The notes: generated by a model from the sequence alone, not told the origin. DNA of 5,823 nucleotides from Streptomyces sp. NRRL WC-3549 (GCF_000721935.1 NZ_KL585403.1:35893-41715), one strand, 5' to 3'. Positions 1 to 5,654 are shown, counted from the stretch's first letter. Translations and numbers: made by a program.

Positions 1-858
1 CGCCCCCAGCCGCTCGTACACCTCCTGCACGTCGGCGGGCCTGGCCTCCGGCGCCTTGAGCAACAGGTGCAGGACGAGCTCCTCCAGCGCGGCCGGTACG
101 CCGGGGCGCAGCACGCGCAGCGGGGTGGGCGCGGCGTTCACGTGCTGGTACATCACCAGATACTCACTGTCGGCCGTGAACACCCGCTGACCGCTCAGCA
201 GTTCGTGGAGTACGCAGCCGAGTGCGTACAGGTCGGTCTGCGGGCTGGTACGCCCGCCGCGGACCTGCTCGGGAGCCATGTACTGGTACGTACCGATGGG
301 GTTGCCGGTCGCGGTCAGCTTGGTGACGTCCGTACGCAGAATGGCCGCGATCCCGAAGTCGAGGACCTTCACCGTGCCGTCCCGGGCGACCAGGACGTTG
401 CCCGGCTTCAGGTCACGGTGGATCACCGGTACTTCGTGGGCGTACGACAGCACGGTGGCGACCTGCGCGGCGACCGCCACGGCCCAGCTGACCGGCAGCG
501 GGCGTTCCGGCTGGATGTACGCGGACAGGGGCACCCCGTCGACCAGCTCCATGACGAGGAAGAGCCGCTCGTACGTGGTGGCCGGGCCGTGCGTGGTGTC
601 CGAGTCGTCGAGTACCGCGTCGTACACCTGCGGCACACCGGGGTGCTGGATGCGTGCGGTGATACGGGCCTCGCGCTTGAACCGCTTGGCGAACTCCGCC
701 GCCAACTGCGGCGACCCGGCGACGGCCTGGTGCCGGACCACCTTCACGGCGACGGGCCGGTCCAGCACGGCGTCGTAACCACGCCACACGTCCCCCATGC
801 CCCCGCTGTCGAGCTCCTCCAGAAGCTCGTACCGCCCGGCGATCGGCTGCTGTGGCAC
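1..858 (-). CDS. Ser/Thr protein kinase, N-terminal kinase domain (partial, runs off left edge)
   Basis: This is a Hanks-type (Pkn/eukaryotic-like) protein kinase that would phosphorylate Ser/Thr residues of target proteins from the cytoplasmic side. The 286 visible codons contain nearly the whole catalytic domain: a glycine loop LDSGGMGDVW (residues 16-25), the ATP-binding Lys in VAVKV (K39), the ERLFLVMEL hinge (97-105), the catalytic loop HRDLKPGN (147-154, D149 as base), the metal-binding DFG (167-169), an activation segment with TGNPIGTYQYMAPEQ, and the APE motif (195-197). The first Gly of the usual GxGGMG loop is Asp here. All catalytic residues are present, so the domain should be active. 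The start is taken as GTG at 858, behind a GGGGGCAAG stretch that can serve as ribosome binding site; it gives the normal 7-10 residues before the GRYEL strand. Any transmembrane or sensor part lies beyond position 1, so the ligand is unknown. It lies 180 bp downstream of the immunity gene on the same strand. Confidence 0.95.
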   Translation of the reverse strand, partial: MPQQPIAGRYELLEELDSGGMGDVWRGYDAVLDRPVAVKVVRHQAVAGSPQLAAEFAKRFKREARITARIQHPGVPQVYDAVLDDSDTTHGPATTYERLFLVMELVDGVPLSAYIQPERPLPVSWAVAVAAQVATVLSYAHEVPVIHRDLKPGNVLVARDGTVKVLDFGIAAILRTDVTKLTATGNPIGTYQYMAPEQVRGGRTSPQTDLYALGCVLHELLSGQRVFTADSEYLVMYQHVNAAPTPLRVLRPGVPAALEELVLHLLLKAPEARPADVQEVYERLGA

Positions 859-1038
859 CTTGCCCCCGTGTGTGCGTGCGCATGCTGGCCGGTCAGGCGC
901 GACTGGCGCCCGCCCGGCGTCGGTCGGGTAAGTCTCGCCGGTGGACCAGCGTCCGGTCCAGCGGGGGCGGGGACGAGGGCGTGGCGCCGAACGTTTCCGG
1001 TCAGGGCCACACGGCACCTGAGGCGTAGGCCGCGTGGG
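859..1038. other. Intergenic leader of the kinase gene
   Basis: This 180-bp gap lies between the stop of the CdiI-like gene and the kinase start. It holds a short hairpin (942-960). On the minus strand it also has a GGAAAC box (998-993) followed after 17 bases by CGTC (975-972), which loosely resembles an ECF-sigma promoter (GGAAC / CGT-type). No gene is seen here. The promoter reading is weak because such short motifs occur by chance in GC-rich DNA. Confidence 0.3.
942..960 (-). terminator. Short hairpin downstream of the CdiI-like gene
   Basis: TGGACC (942-947) and GGTCCA (955-960) form a perfect 6-bp stem around a 7-base loop. It lies about 80 bp beyond the stop of the CdiI-like gene and 80 bp before the kinase start. 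It could end the immunity transcript or be a structure in the kinase leader. There is no T-run, which is common for Streptomyces terminators but leaves the call weak. Confidence 0.3.
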
Positions 1039-1407
1039 TCAGTGCCGGTCGACCGCGCGGGCGAGTTCGACGAGCCACCCGACGGTGCTGAGCGGAGCGG
1101 GCGGTTCGACCTCCAGTCCGAGTTCGGCCGGCCCGGTGGCGTAGTCGATCTCCTCGACGGGAAGCGCGAGCAGATCACGCAGCTCGCCGGCGAGCTGAGC
1201 CACCAGCCCCGGGTCGGTGCTGCCCAGATAGTCATGGAACGCGGCCTCGTGGTCCTCGAACTCGTCGGGCATGTCCTGCGCGTACCAGCCCCCCAGCAAC
1301 TGCGCGAGCTCCGGGAAGCGGGCGTGCCACTCCCAGTGGGTCTGCGGCGGTGCGGGCGGCGGGGCCTGACCGGTCTCGATGCTCTCCCTGAGGCGGTCCG
1401 CGAGCAT
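1039..1407 (-). CDS. CdiI_2-like immunity protein (122 aa)
   Basis: This is a small acidic protein resembling the contact-dependent-inhibition immunity family (CdiI_2 type) that is widespread in Streptomyces; such proteins bind and neutralise a cognate toxin domain in the cytoplasm. The domain starts at RFPELAQLLGGWYAQD (residues 30-45) and continues with an acidic run (DEFEDHEAAFHDYL), the helical GELRDLLAL segment (74-82) and the closing Trp-containing STVGWLVELARAV (107-119). This matches the family pattern of F-P-x-L-x-x-L-L-G-x-Y/W-F/Y-x-Q-D, an ELxxLL helix and a C-terminal WL. The ATG at 1407 is the only start in frame after the TGA at 1465-1467, but it has no good Shine-Dalgarno sequence. 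Residues 1-27 (LADRLRESIETGQ then a Pro-rich stretch) are outside the family core and may derive from the decayed toxin upstream. The toxin it neutralises is not intact in this window. Family assignment is from motif memory. Confidence 0.75.
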   Translation of the reverse strand: MLADRLRESIETGQAPPPAPPQTHWEWHARFPELAQLLGGWYAQDMPDEFEDHEAAFHDYLGSTDPGLVAQLAGELRDLLALPVEEIDYATGPAELGLEVEPPAPLSTVGWLVELARAVDRH

Positions 1408-1511
1408 TGGTGCATGGCCTGCTCGTTGGCGGTCGCGACCTGCTGGGTGGCCTACTGGGCGGTCTCACGGTCGGTGTACGTCGCGCTACGGGTTCGCTTG
1501 GTGCGGGTCAG
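1407..1511 (-). pseudogene. Remnant of an RNase A-like (CdiA-CT type) toxin C-terminus
   Basis: Between the two immunity-like genes, one minus-strand frame reads TKRTRSATYTDRETAQ, a TAG stop (1452-1454), then ATQQVATANEQAMHQ. With the stop ignored, this follows the pattern I associate with the C-terminal part of bacterial RNase A-like toxin domains: S-x-F/Y-x-D, then T-A-Q-x-A/V, then a helix ending x-A-N-Q-x-x-I-x-x-W-L. After CAA (1409-1407) one missing G would turn the sequence into Q-W-L-A-D-R, and the L-A-D-R continuation is exactly the N-terminus of the CdiI-like ORF. The fragment therefore carries at least one nonsense mutation and one probable frameshift. It is only about 35 codons long, so the similarity is suggestive rather than proven; chance is possible. 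The rest of the toxin, including its catalytic His residues, is absent. Confidence 0.42.
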
Positions 1512-2248
1512 TCCTCCTTCGGCCACACGGGAGGGTGCGCGGTGGCGAGGTGGTCGATGATCGATCGGGCGAGCAGGGGGAGGAAATCAACGAAATCCGC
1601 TCTACCGGAACCGCCGCCGAACACCTGGGAGAAATAGCGATCCATAGCGTCTTCATCGTTCTGGAACAGCGCCAGGGCCTCATAGCTCTCGGCGGCCAGG
1701 CCGGGTAGTTGCCACATGCACCGCGGGTGGGTCTCGTCGATGATCATGGCAATGCCCTCCTCGATGCTCGAAAACTGCATGTCGTCGGAAATGGCCACCC
1801 CGTCCTGCCCGAAATAGATGGGCAAGACCTGGCTGAAGCGTGGAAACCTGAGCGCGATTTCATGGGCGGTCATCTGACTCTGACCGTATTTTTCCTCGTA
1901 TGAAAGGGAGGGCCAGTCAACGATGTACGCAGAGATGGCGCGGTAGACGTCAGGTGTTCGCTCGGGCGGGACTGCCGCAGGAATGTTCTTCAGGGCGCGC
2001 GCACCGGGGTCGGTCCTGAAGATGTCCGCAGCCGTGAGCAGTTGGGAAGAGATCTCATGGTGGCTTCTTCCGGCTCCGTCATCGGCGTAGTACAGGCCGC
2101 GAACAGTGGTCGTCAAAGCCTTCTTCCATTCATGGGGATCACTGGGTACGCCTGTGGTGGAGAACGGGGCCAGTGCGGTTCGGGCACCTTGCAGGCTGAA
2201 GTATTCCGACAACTCGTGCAGTGGCACCTGATCCTTCTTTCGATTCAC
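1508..2248 (-). CDS. Two-part protein with C-terminal CdiI-like immunity domain (246 aa)
   Basis: I do not recognise the full-length protein. Its C-terminal half resembles the immunity protein downstream: RFPRFSQVLPIYFGQD (residues 134-149) lines up with RFPELAQLLGGWYAQD, sharing R-F-P, Q, L and Q-D. It continues with an acidic, helical region (SIEEGIAMIIDETHP), a Trp-containing WQLPGLAAESYEALALF (179-195) and LLARSIIDHL (225-234). The N-terminal ~120 residues have no motif I know; they contain WKKALTTTVRGLYYADD and a Tyr/Trp-rich VYRAISAYIVDWPSLSYEEKY stretch. No signal peptide or membrane segment is visible, so it is probably cytoplasmic. GTG 2248 follows TGAGGACC, whose spacing is very short; an in-frame GTG at 2227 behind AAGGATCA is an alternative start. 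It stops 101 bp before the next immunity gene and is likely cotranscribed with it. GC content is lower than in flanking genes, which suggests transfer. The CDS is solid; the immunity role is inferred. Confidence 0.8.
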   Translation of the reverse strand: MNRKKDQVPLHELSEYFSLQGARTALAPFSTTGVPSDPHEWKKALTTTVRGLYYADDGAGRSHHEISSQLLTAADIFRTDPGARALKNIPAAVPPERTPDVYRAISAYIVDWPSLSYEEKYGQSQMTAHEIALRFPRFSQVLPIYFGQDGVAISDDMQFSSIEEGIAMIIDETHPRCMWQLPGLAAESYEALALFQNDEDAMDRYFSQVFGGGSGRADFVDFLPLLARSIIDHLATAHPPVWPKED

Positions 2249-2275
2249 GGTCCTCAGACCTTAGGTTCCCTTGAT

Positions 2276-2503
2276 TTAGGCCGGCATGGACGACAGAACA
2301 GTGAAGGGGGGCAGGTCTGGATTGTACACGAGGCGCGTTTCTACCCCTTTCGCATTCACTGCCTTGTCCGCAGGGAATGGCGAGGACTTTATCTCCTGCT
2401 TGTCGATGCTCCGGCCGCTGTGTTCATCCGGGTCGGCGGTATGGCTCACACTGATGTCGAGTCGCTGCGGTGCATCGGGCTGCCGCGTGGTCGGCTGCGG
2501 CAT
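2276..2503 (-). CDS. Small hypothetical protein, unrecognised (75 aa)
   Basis: This is an open frame of 75 codons from ATG 2503 (or 78 from TTG 2512), bounded upstream by TGA at 2516-2518. It ends 27 bp before the 246-residue protein on the same strand, a spacing that fits an operon. The product is hydrophilic and Pro/Asp/Ser-rich, with DISVSHTADPDEHSG in the middle and ending VETRLVYNPDLPPFTVLSSM-P-A. It has no Cys, no signal peptide and no membrane helix. Neither start has a clear Shine-Dalgarno sequence. It lies about 45 bp from the transposon end, so its promoter or original 5' end may have been lost. I recognise no family. It could be a real small partner of the immunity-like gene, a gene remnant, or non-coding. 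Confidence 0.4.
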   Translation of the reverse strand: MPQPTTRQPDAPQRLDISVSHTADPDEHSGRSIDKQEIKSSPFPADKAVNAKGVETRLVYNPDLPPFTVLSSMPA

Positions 2504-2547
2504 TGAGGTCAACGGTCAGAAGTACAAGCCGGAAGCCCCCTACTGAA

Positions 2548-3515
2548 GGACTCCGTTGGGAAAGTCGTGATTCGGGCTTCCTGGCCTGGTCATGCGGCAA
2601 GGTCGAGGCGGGCGAGGTGAGAGAGGCGGGTTGTGCCGAGTGGGGTGTTCAGCCAGGCGTCGACGCGGATGAGGTTGATTGCGGTGGCGGATAGGACGTT
2701 CGCGAGGTGGGTCTTGGGCTGTCCGCGGTAGGGCGTGCGCCGAATTCGGGTGCGGCGGACGGCCTGGGAGATGGTGCCCTCGACGCCGGCGCGGATGTCG
2801 TAACGGGCTCTCCACTCCGTGGTCTGCTGCTCGGAACGTTGCCGGGCCAGGACTTCCTGTTGCTCTCGTGGCAGCAGGGTCAGGCTGCGTCCCCACGTGC
2901 CGTTCGCCGCCTTGGTGCACCGGGACCGCAGTGGGCATGGGGCGCAGTCGGCGTGCGCGAAGTGCACCCGAGTAATGGGGGTGCCGCTGGGTTTGCACTG
3001 GTCGGACCAGCTGGCGCTGACCGCTCCCTGGGGGCAGGTGGCTGTCTTGGCGTCCCAGTTCACAAAGAAGGCGGCCTGTGTCAGGTCCGGTGCGTGTTCG
3101 CCGTCGCCGCGTTTGGCGTGGTGGGTGTCGGCGCCGACCGGCCCGAGCAGGTTGATGCCGTGGTCATTGTGGGCGGTGAGGATGTGGGCGGCGGTGACGT
3201 AGCCGGAGTCCACCACGTGCTCATCCGGCGCCAGTTGGCGCTTTTCCAGGTGCTGGTGAATGGTCTGGGTCATCTCGGTGTCGTCCACGGTCGCGTCCGT
3301 GGTTTCCACGTTGGTGATCAGGTGGAGTGCGTCCGGCTCGCAGGTTTCGGTGAGGTGGGCCTTGTAGCCTGTCCAGCCGGATCCGCGCTTGACGCCGTAG
3401 CGCGCATCGAGGTCGTAAGGGGAGGCCAGCCGCCGTCTGCCCGGCGGGAGGTCCTTGCCCTCCCGCCAGCGCACCCCCTTCGCATCTCGGTGGCGTCGTA
3501 GCCAGATGCCCAGCG
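2548..3515 (-). mobile_element. Truncated IS1182-family insertion sequence
   Basis: This is the 3' portion of an IS1182-type element in minus orientation. The putative terminal repeat begins near GGACTCCGTTGGGAAAGTCG (2548-2567), 23 bp beyond the transposase stop. The element's other end is missing: no matching inverted copy occurs upstream, and recognisable transposase homology fades near 3510-3520, where unrelated sequence begins. No target duplication can be assigned. The element cannot move on its own and marks an old recombination joint between the immunity island and the hydrolase gene. Confidence 0.75.
2590..3515 (-). pseudogene. IS1182-family transposase, N-terminally truncated
   Basis: The readable part is the C-terminal ~300 residues of an IS1182-family DDE transposase, in family order: RWREGKDLPPGRRRLASPYD, then DARYGVKRGSGWTGYKAHLTETC, the second catalytic Asp in HVVDSGYVTAAH, a Cys cluster CAPCPLRSRC, and the catalytic Glu in RAGVEGTISQAVRRTRIR, followed by the LANVLSATAINLIR tail. 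Full-length members are about 500 residues or more. The N-terminal region, with its DUF772-type part and the first catalytic Asp (in Streptomyces members usually in a T-D-S-T-H-V-like motif), is absent. The frame stays open upstream to an apparent ATG at 3777, but those extra ~87 codons (Arg/Pro/His-rich) show no transposase similarity, so this is not a true start. The protein, if made, should be catalytically dead. No frameshift is visible inside the remaining part. Confidence 0.85.
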
Positions 3516-3813
3516 TGACCACAGGTGACGCGCAGTCGTCGGCCGGTTGTACGTGGTATGCGTCCGGCGTGTACGCGTGTGGCGCGTGCCGCGGTGCGAG
3601 AGTGCCGGACAGGGCAGCGTCACGTTCGCGTACGGCCAGGAAGCAACAGCGGCACGTCGCACTGCTTGTCGGGCTTGCTGCCGGGCGAACGGCGTGTGCG
3701 AGAGGGAGTCGTCGCAGTGGGACCGGACGGCTCCCCTGTGCGGGAACCACAGACGGGCGTACGGCGTCGTGGCCCACTGTCCCACTGCCGCCCTGAGTAG
3801 AGAACGGACAACC
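3516..3813. other. Non-coding gap between IS relic and hydrolase gene
   Basis: About 300 bp in which none of the six frames gives a convincing protein; the open frames here are Arg/Cys/His-rich in the manner of antisense or non-coding GC-rich DNA. The left boundary is where transposase similarity ends. The right part holds the inverted and tandem repeats described separately and must contain the hydrolase promoter, although I see no clear -35/-10 pair. Confidence 0.5.
3714..3788 (+). promoter_or_regulatory. Inverted repeat plus tandem repeat upstream of the hydrolase gene
   Basis: GCAGTGGGAC (3714-3723) and GTCCCACTGC (3779-3788) are perfect 10-base inverted copies separated by 55 bp. The right arm is also part of a tandem repeat, CCCACTG T CCCACTG (3773-3787), so there are three CCCACTG units in all, one of them inverted. 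The right arm ends 27 bp before the GTG start. The arrangement suits a regulator binding two sites, possibly by looping, at the hydrolase promoter. It could instead be the edge of another decayed mobile element. The function is inferred from position. Confidence 0.4.
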
Positions 3814-3814
3814 C

Positions 3815-4972
3815 GTGAACCGTGCACTCTCCCGTCATGGCCTGACCGTCGCCACCGCTTTACTCATGCTCGCCGTCGGTGGGCCTTCTGCTGCGGCGGC
3901 CGGCGAACCGGGCAGCACACCGTATCTCCCCAGGCCGACCGGATCCCAGGCGGTCGGCACCAGGTCCCTGCATCTCACGGACGACTCCCGCCCCGATCCC
4001 TGGGCTTCGGGGGCGAGCGCCCGGGAACTCATGGTCTCCCTGTGGTACCCGACGGCCTCGACGAGCGGGCGGCGGGCGCAGTACATGACGCCGACGGAAT
4101 CGGAGCTGCTCCTCAAGGACGGGGGCATCACCGGCGTGCCGTTGGACGTGTTGAGCACGACACGGACCAACGCCTTCGCCAACGCCCGACCGGCAGGGCC
4201 TGTCCATGGTCTGCCGCTGGTCGTGCTCTCTCCCGGCTTCAGCAAGCCGCGCACCACGCTGGCCACTCTCGCCGAGGACCTCGCGAGCCACGGCTACATG
4301 GTGGCTGCGATCGACCACACCTACGAGAGTGTTGCCACCACCTTCCCGGACGGGCGCGTCGCCACCTGCGCCGCCTGCGAGGTCCCGCATGACGAGGTGT
4401 TCTGGCAGCGGCTGGTCAAGGGACAGGTACTGGACGAACTGACCGGGGCGCACGCGAAATGGGACGGTGCCCGCCTCATCGATCCGTCACGGATCGCGAT
4501 GGCGGGCCACTCCGTCGGCGGTGCGAGCACCGTCACTTCCATGCCGGCCGACCCCCGGATCCGCGCGGGAATCGACATCGACGGCACGACCGAGGTCCCG
4601 ATTCCGGACAGCGGCCTGTCCCGGCCCTTCCTGTTCCTCGGCAGGCAGGCTCAGTACAGCCCGGGCAGCGGTGGCGGCGCGGTCGCCACCTGGGAACGCG
4701 ACTGGCAACGCCTGACCGGGTGGAAGCGGTGGCTCGTGGTGGCCGGGGCCGAGCACGCCTCCTTCACCGACGTCGGACTGCTGGCCGAGCAAGTGGGAAT
4801 CGACATCGGCGCCGAACTGCCGGCTGCCAGCGGCTCGGAGATCACCCGCAGGTACACCCGCGCGTTCCTCGAACTGCACCTGCGCCACCGGCCCCAGCCC
4901 CTTCTGGACAAGCCCTCCAGGCGCTACCCGCAGGTCATGTTCTGCACCCCGGAGACAAGCACCTGCGTCTGA
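3815..4972 (+). CDS. Secreted PAF-acetylhydrolase-type alpha/beta hydrolase (385 aa)
   Basis: This is a serine esterase of the platelet-activating-factor acetylhydrolase (isoform II)/lipase type, expected to hydrolyse ester bonds of short-chain lipids or similar substrates outside the cell. A signal peptide is evident: NRALSRHGL, then the hydrophobic TVATALLMLAVGG, then an Ala-rich cleavage region near residues 25-30. The mature enzyme has the family's LMVSLWYPT strand (72-80), the oxyanion-loop motif LSPGFS (138-143), the nucleophile elbow GHSVGG (231-236, Ser233), an Asp in GIDIDGT (D257) and a His in GAEHASFTD (H314). The Ser-Asp and Ser-His spacings (24 and 81) are close to those of human plasma PAF-AH. 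Four Cys (185, 188, 377, 384) could form disulfides, as fits a secreted protein. The start is GTG 3815 with only a weak GGA upstream; it is chosen because it yields a proper signal peptide. It is monocistronic, with a hairpin 20 bp downstream. The exact substrate is unknown. Confidence 0.92.
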   Translation: MNRALSRHGLTVATALLMLAVGGPSAAAAGEPGSTPYLPRPTGSQAVGTRSLHLTDDSRPDPWASGASARELMVSLWYPTASTSGRRAQYMTPTESELLLKDGGITGVPLDVLSTTRTNAFANARPAGPVHGLPLVVLSPGFSKPRTTLATLAEDLASHGYMVAAIDHTYESVATTFPDGRVATCAACEVPHDEVFWQRLVKGQVLDELTGAHAKWDGARLIDPSRIAMAGHSVGGASTVTSMPADPRIRAGIDIDGTTEVPIPDSGLSRPFLFLGRQAQYSPGSGGGAVATWERDWQRLTGWKRWLVVAGAEHASFTDVGLLAEQVGIDIGAELPAASGSEITRRYTRAFLELHLRHRPQPLLDKPSRRYPQVMFCTPETSTCV

Positions 4973-4991
4973 GCCCTGCCCGGCGGTCCAT

Positions 4992-5017
4992 GGACCCGTG
5001 CCCCGTTCGCACGGTCC
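4992..5017 (+). terminator. Hairpin downstream of the hydrolase gene
   Basis: GGACCCGTGC (4992-5001) pairs with GCACGGTCC (5009-5017) around a 7-base loop, giving nine base pairs with one bulged C. It starts 20 bp after the hydrolase stop, the usual place for an intrinsic terminator, but has no T-run. A perfect 12-bp palindrome, GGTCCATGGACC (4985-4996), overlaps its left arm, so the two structures exclude each other. Confidence 0.6.
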
Positions 5018-5387
5018 AGCCTCCGGGCCGCCGACGGCAGTGCGGTCGCCGGAGAGCGCGGGAGCCGTACCAGCTCAGTGCGGCCGAGTGTCGGCCGCGC
5101 ACCGCTCCCGCCGTCTCGGGGGCGCGTTGGTCAGGGGAGGCATGTCAGGTCGCGGAGTTGGGCTGGGCCGGGGCGAGGTAGGCGGGGGAGTGGTCGGCCT
5201 GGACCCCGGCCGTAGGGGTGCGCTGCTCGGGCGCAGCGGCAAGGACGGCTGGAGCCGAAGACGTGAACGGTTGCGGGATGGGCTCTGCTGGGGCGGCCGG
5301 GGACACGACCGAAGCCGAAACCGGAGCCGGGGCCGCAACCGGGGGTGTGAGTGGGCCAGCCCGGCGGGTGGGGAGGCAGGCGGCGAG
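5018..5387. other. Stretch without a convincing gene
   Basis: This GC-rich, low-complexity region lies between the hydrolase terminator and the end of the membrane-protein gene. Frames are Arg/Pro- or Gly/Ala-rich. The 5300-5345 part is made of near-repeats of GCCGAAACCGGAGCCGG-like units. A perfect 6-bp hairpin (CGCTGC 5221-5226 with GCAGCG 5233-5238, loop 6) lies about 150 bp downstream of the membrane-protein gene and could terminate it. The only frame with protein-like composition is the in-frame continuation listed separately. Confidence 0.4.
5145..5387 (-). other. Pro/Ala-rich open frame continuing past the membrane-protein stop
   Basis: After the TGA that ends the membrane-protein gene (5390-5388) the same minus frame stays open for 80 codons to TGA at 5147-5145. 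The product would be Pro/Ala/Ser/Thr-rich (for example VAAPAPVSASVVSPAAPAE and EPIPQPFTSSAPAVLAAAP) and poor in Arg, unlike the other frames. It has no ATG and no ribosome binding site. It could be a tail cut off by a nonsense mutation, or a chance effect of the CCGGCT-type simple repeats. I would not call it a gene. Confidence 0.2.
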
Positions 5388-5654
5388 TCAGGCGACGGTG
5401 GAGAGCCTCTTCGCCGTACTGCAGTGCTTCGTCCGCTCGTGCCGCCACAGCTGCACCGACGTCAGCGTCAGGAGCGCGGCGAACACGACGAGGAAGACGC
5501 CCGTGATCACCGCCTGCCGCCCGCTCGTCGCCGGATCGCCGTAGGAGAGCAGGGCGAGAACGGACAGCAGGAGACCCGCCACGTACACCGAGCGGACACG
5601 CCGCAACTGCCGTACCGCACGAGGAGCAAGAGCAACACGCTTCACGAGAGCCAT
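5388..5654 (-). CDS. Small two-helix membrane protein, unknown function (88 aa)
   Basis: I recognise no named family. The product has a basic N-terminus (LVKRVALAPRAVRQLRRVR), a first hydrophobic helix SVYVAGLLLSVLALLSY (22-38), a short loop GDPATSGRQ and a second helix AVITGVFLVVFAALLTLTSV (48-67). A basic C-terminal tail follows (WRHERTKHCSTAKR). By the positive-inside rule both ends face the cytoplasm and the loop is outside. The start is ATG 5654 because GGAGGTGAGC lies directly before it, an ideal Shine-Dalgarno sequence at 5-base spacing. The ATG at 5666 in the same frame overlaps that sequence and has no signal of its own, and the longer upstream extension is Arg-rich and not protein-like. 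It could be a small stress or secretion accessory protein, but nothing here shows which. Confidence 0.8.
   Translation of the reverse strand: MALVKRVALAPRAVRQLRRVRSVYVAGLLLSVLALLSYGDPATSGRQAVITGVFLVVFAALLTLTSVQLWRHERTKHCSTAKRLSTVA

Noticed and set aside
67..1560. Very long plus-strand open frame (497 codons) antisense to the kinase and immunity gene
   Set aside because: Its product is His/Arg/Val-rich without motifs. The opposite strand carries the unmistakable kinase motifs HRDLKPGN and DFG, so it is a GC-driven shadow.
2707..3501. 264-codon plus-strand frame antisense to the transposase
   Set aside because: Gly/Val-rich with no recognisable domain; the minus strand reads as a clear IS1182 transposase.
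3516..3777. Upstream extension of the transposase frame to ATG 3777
   Set aside because: These ~87 codons have no similarity to the IS1182 N-terminal region; the frame is open by chance past the truncation point.
3547..4392. 281-codon plus-strand frame overlapping the 5' half of the hydrolase gene
   Set aside because: Cys/Arg/His-rich and without motifs; the hydrolase frame has a signal peptide and a full catalytic triad.
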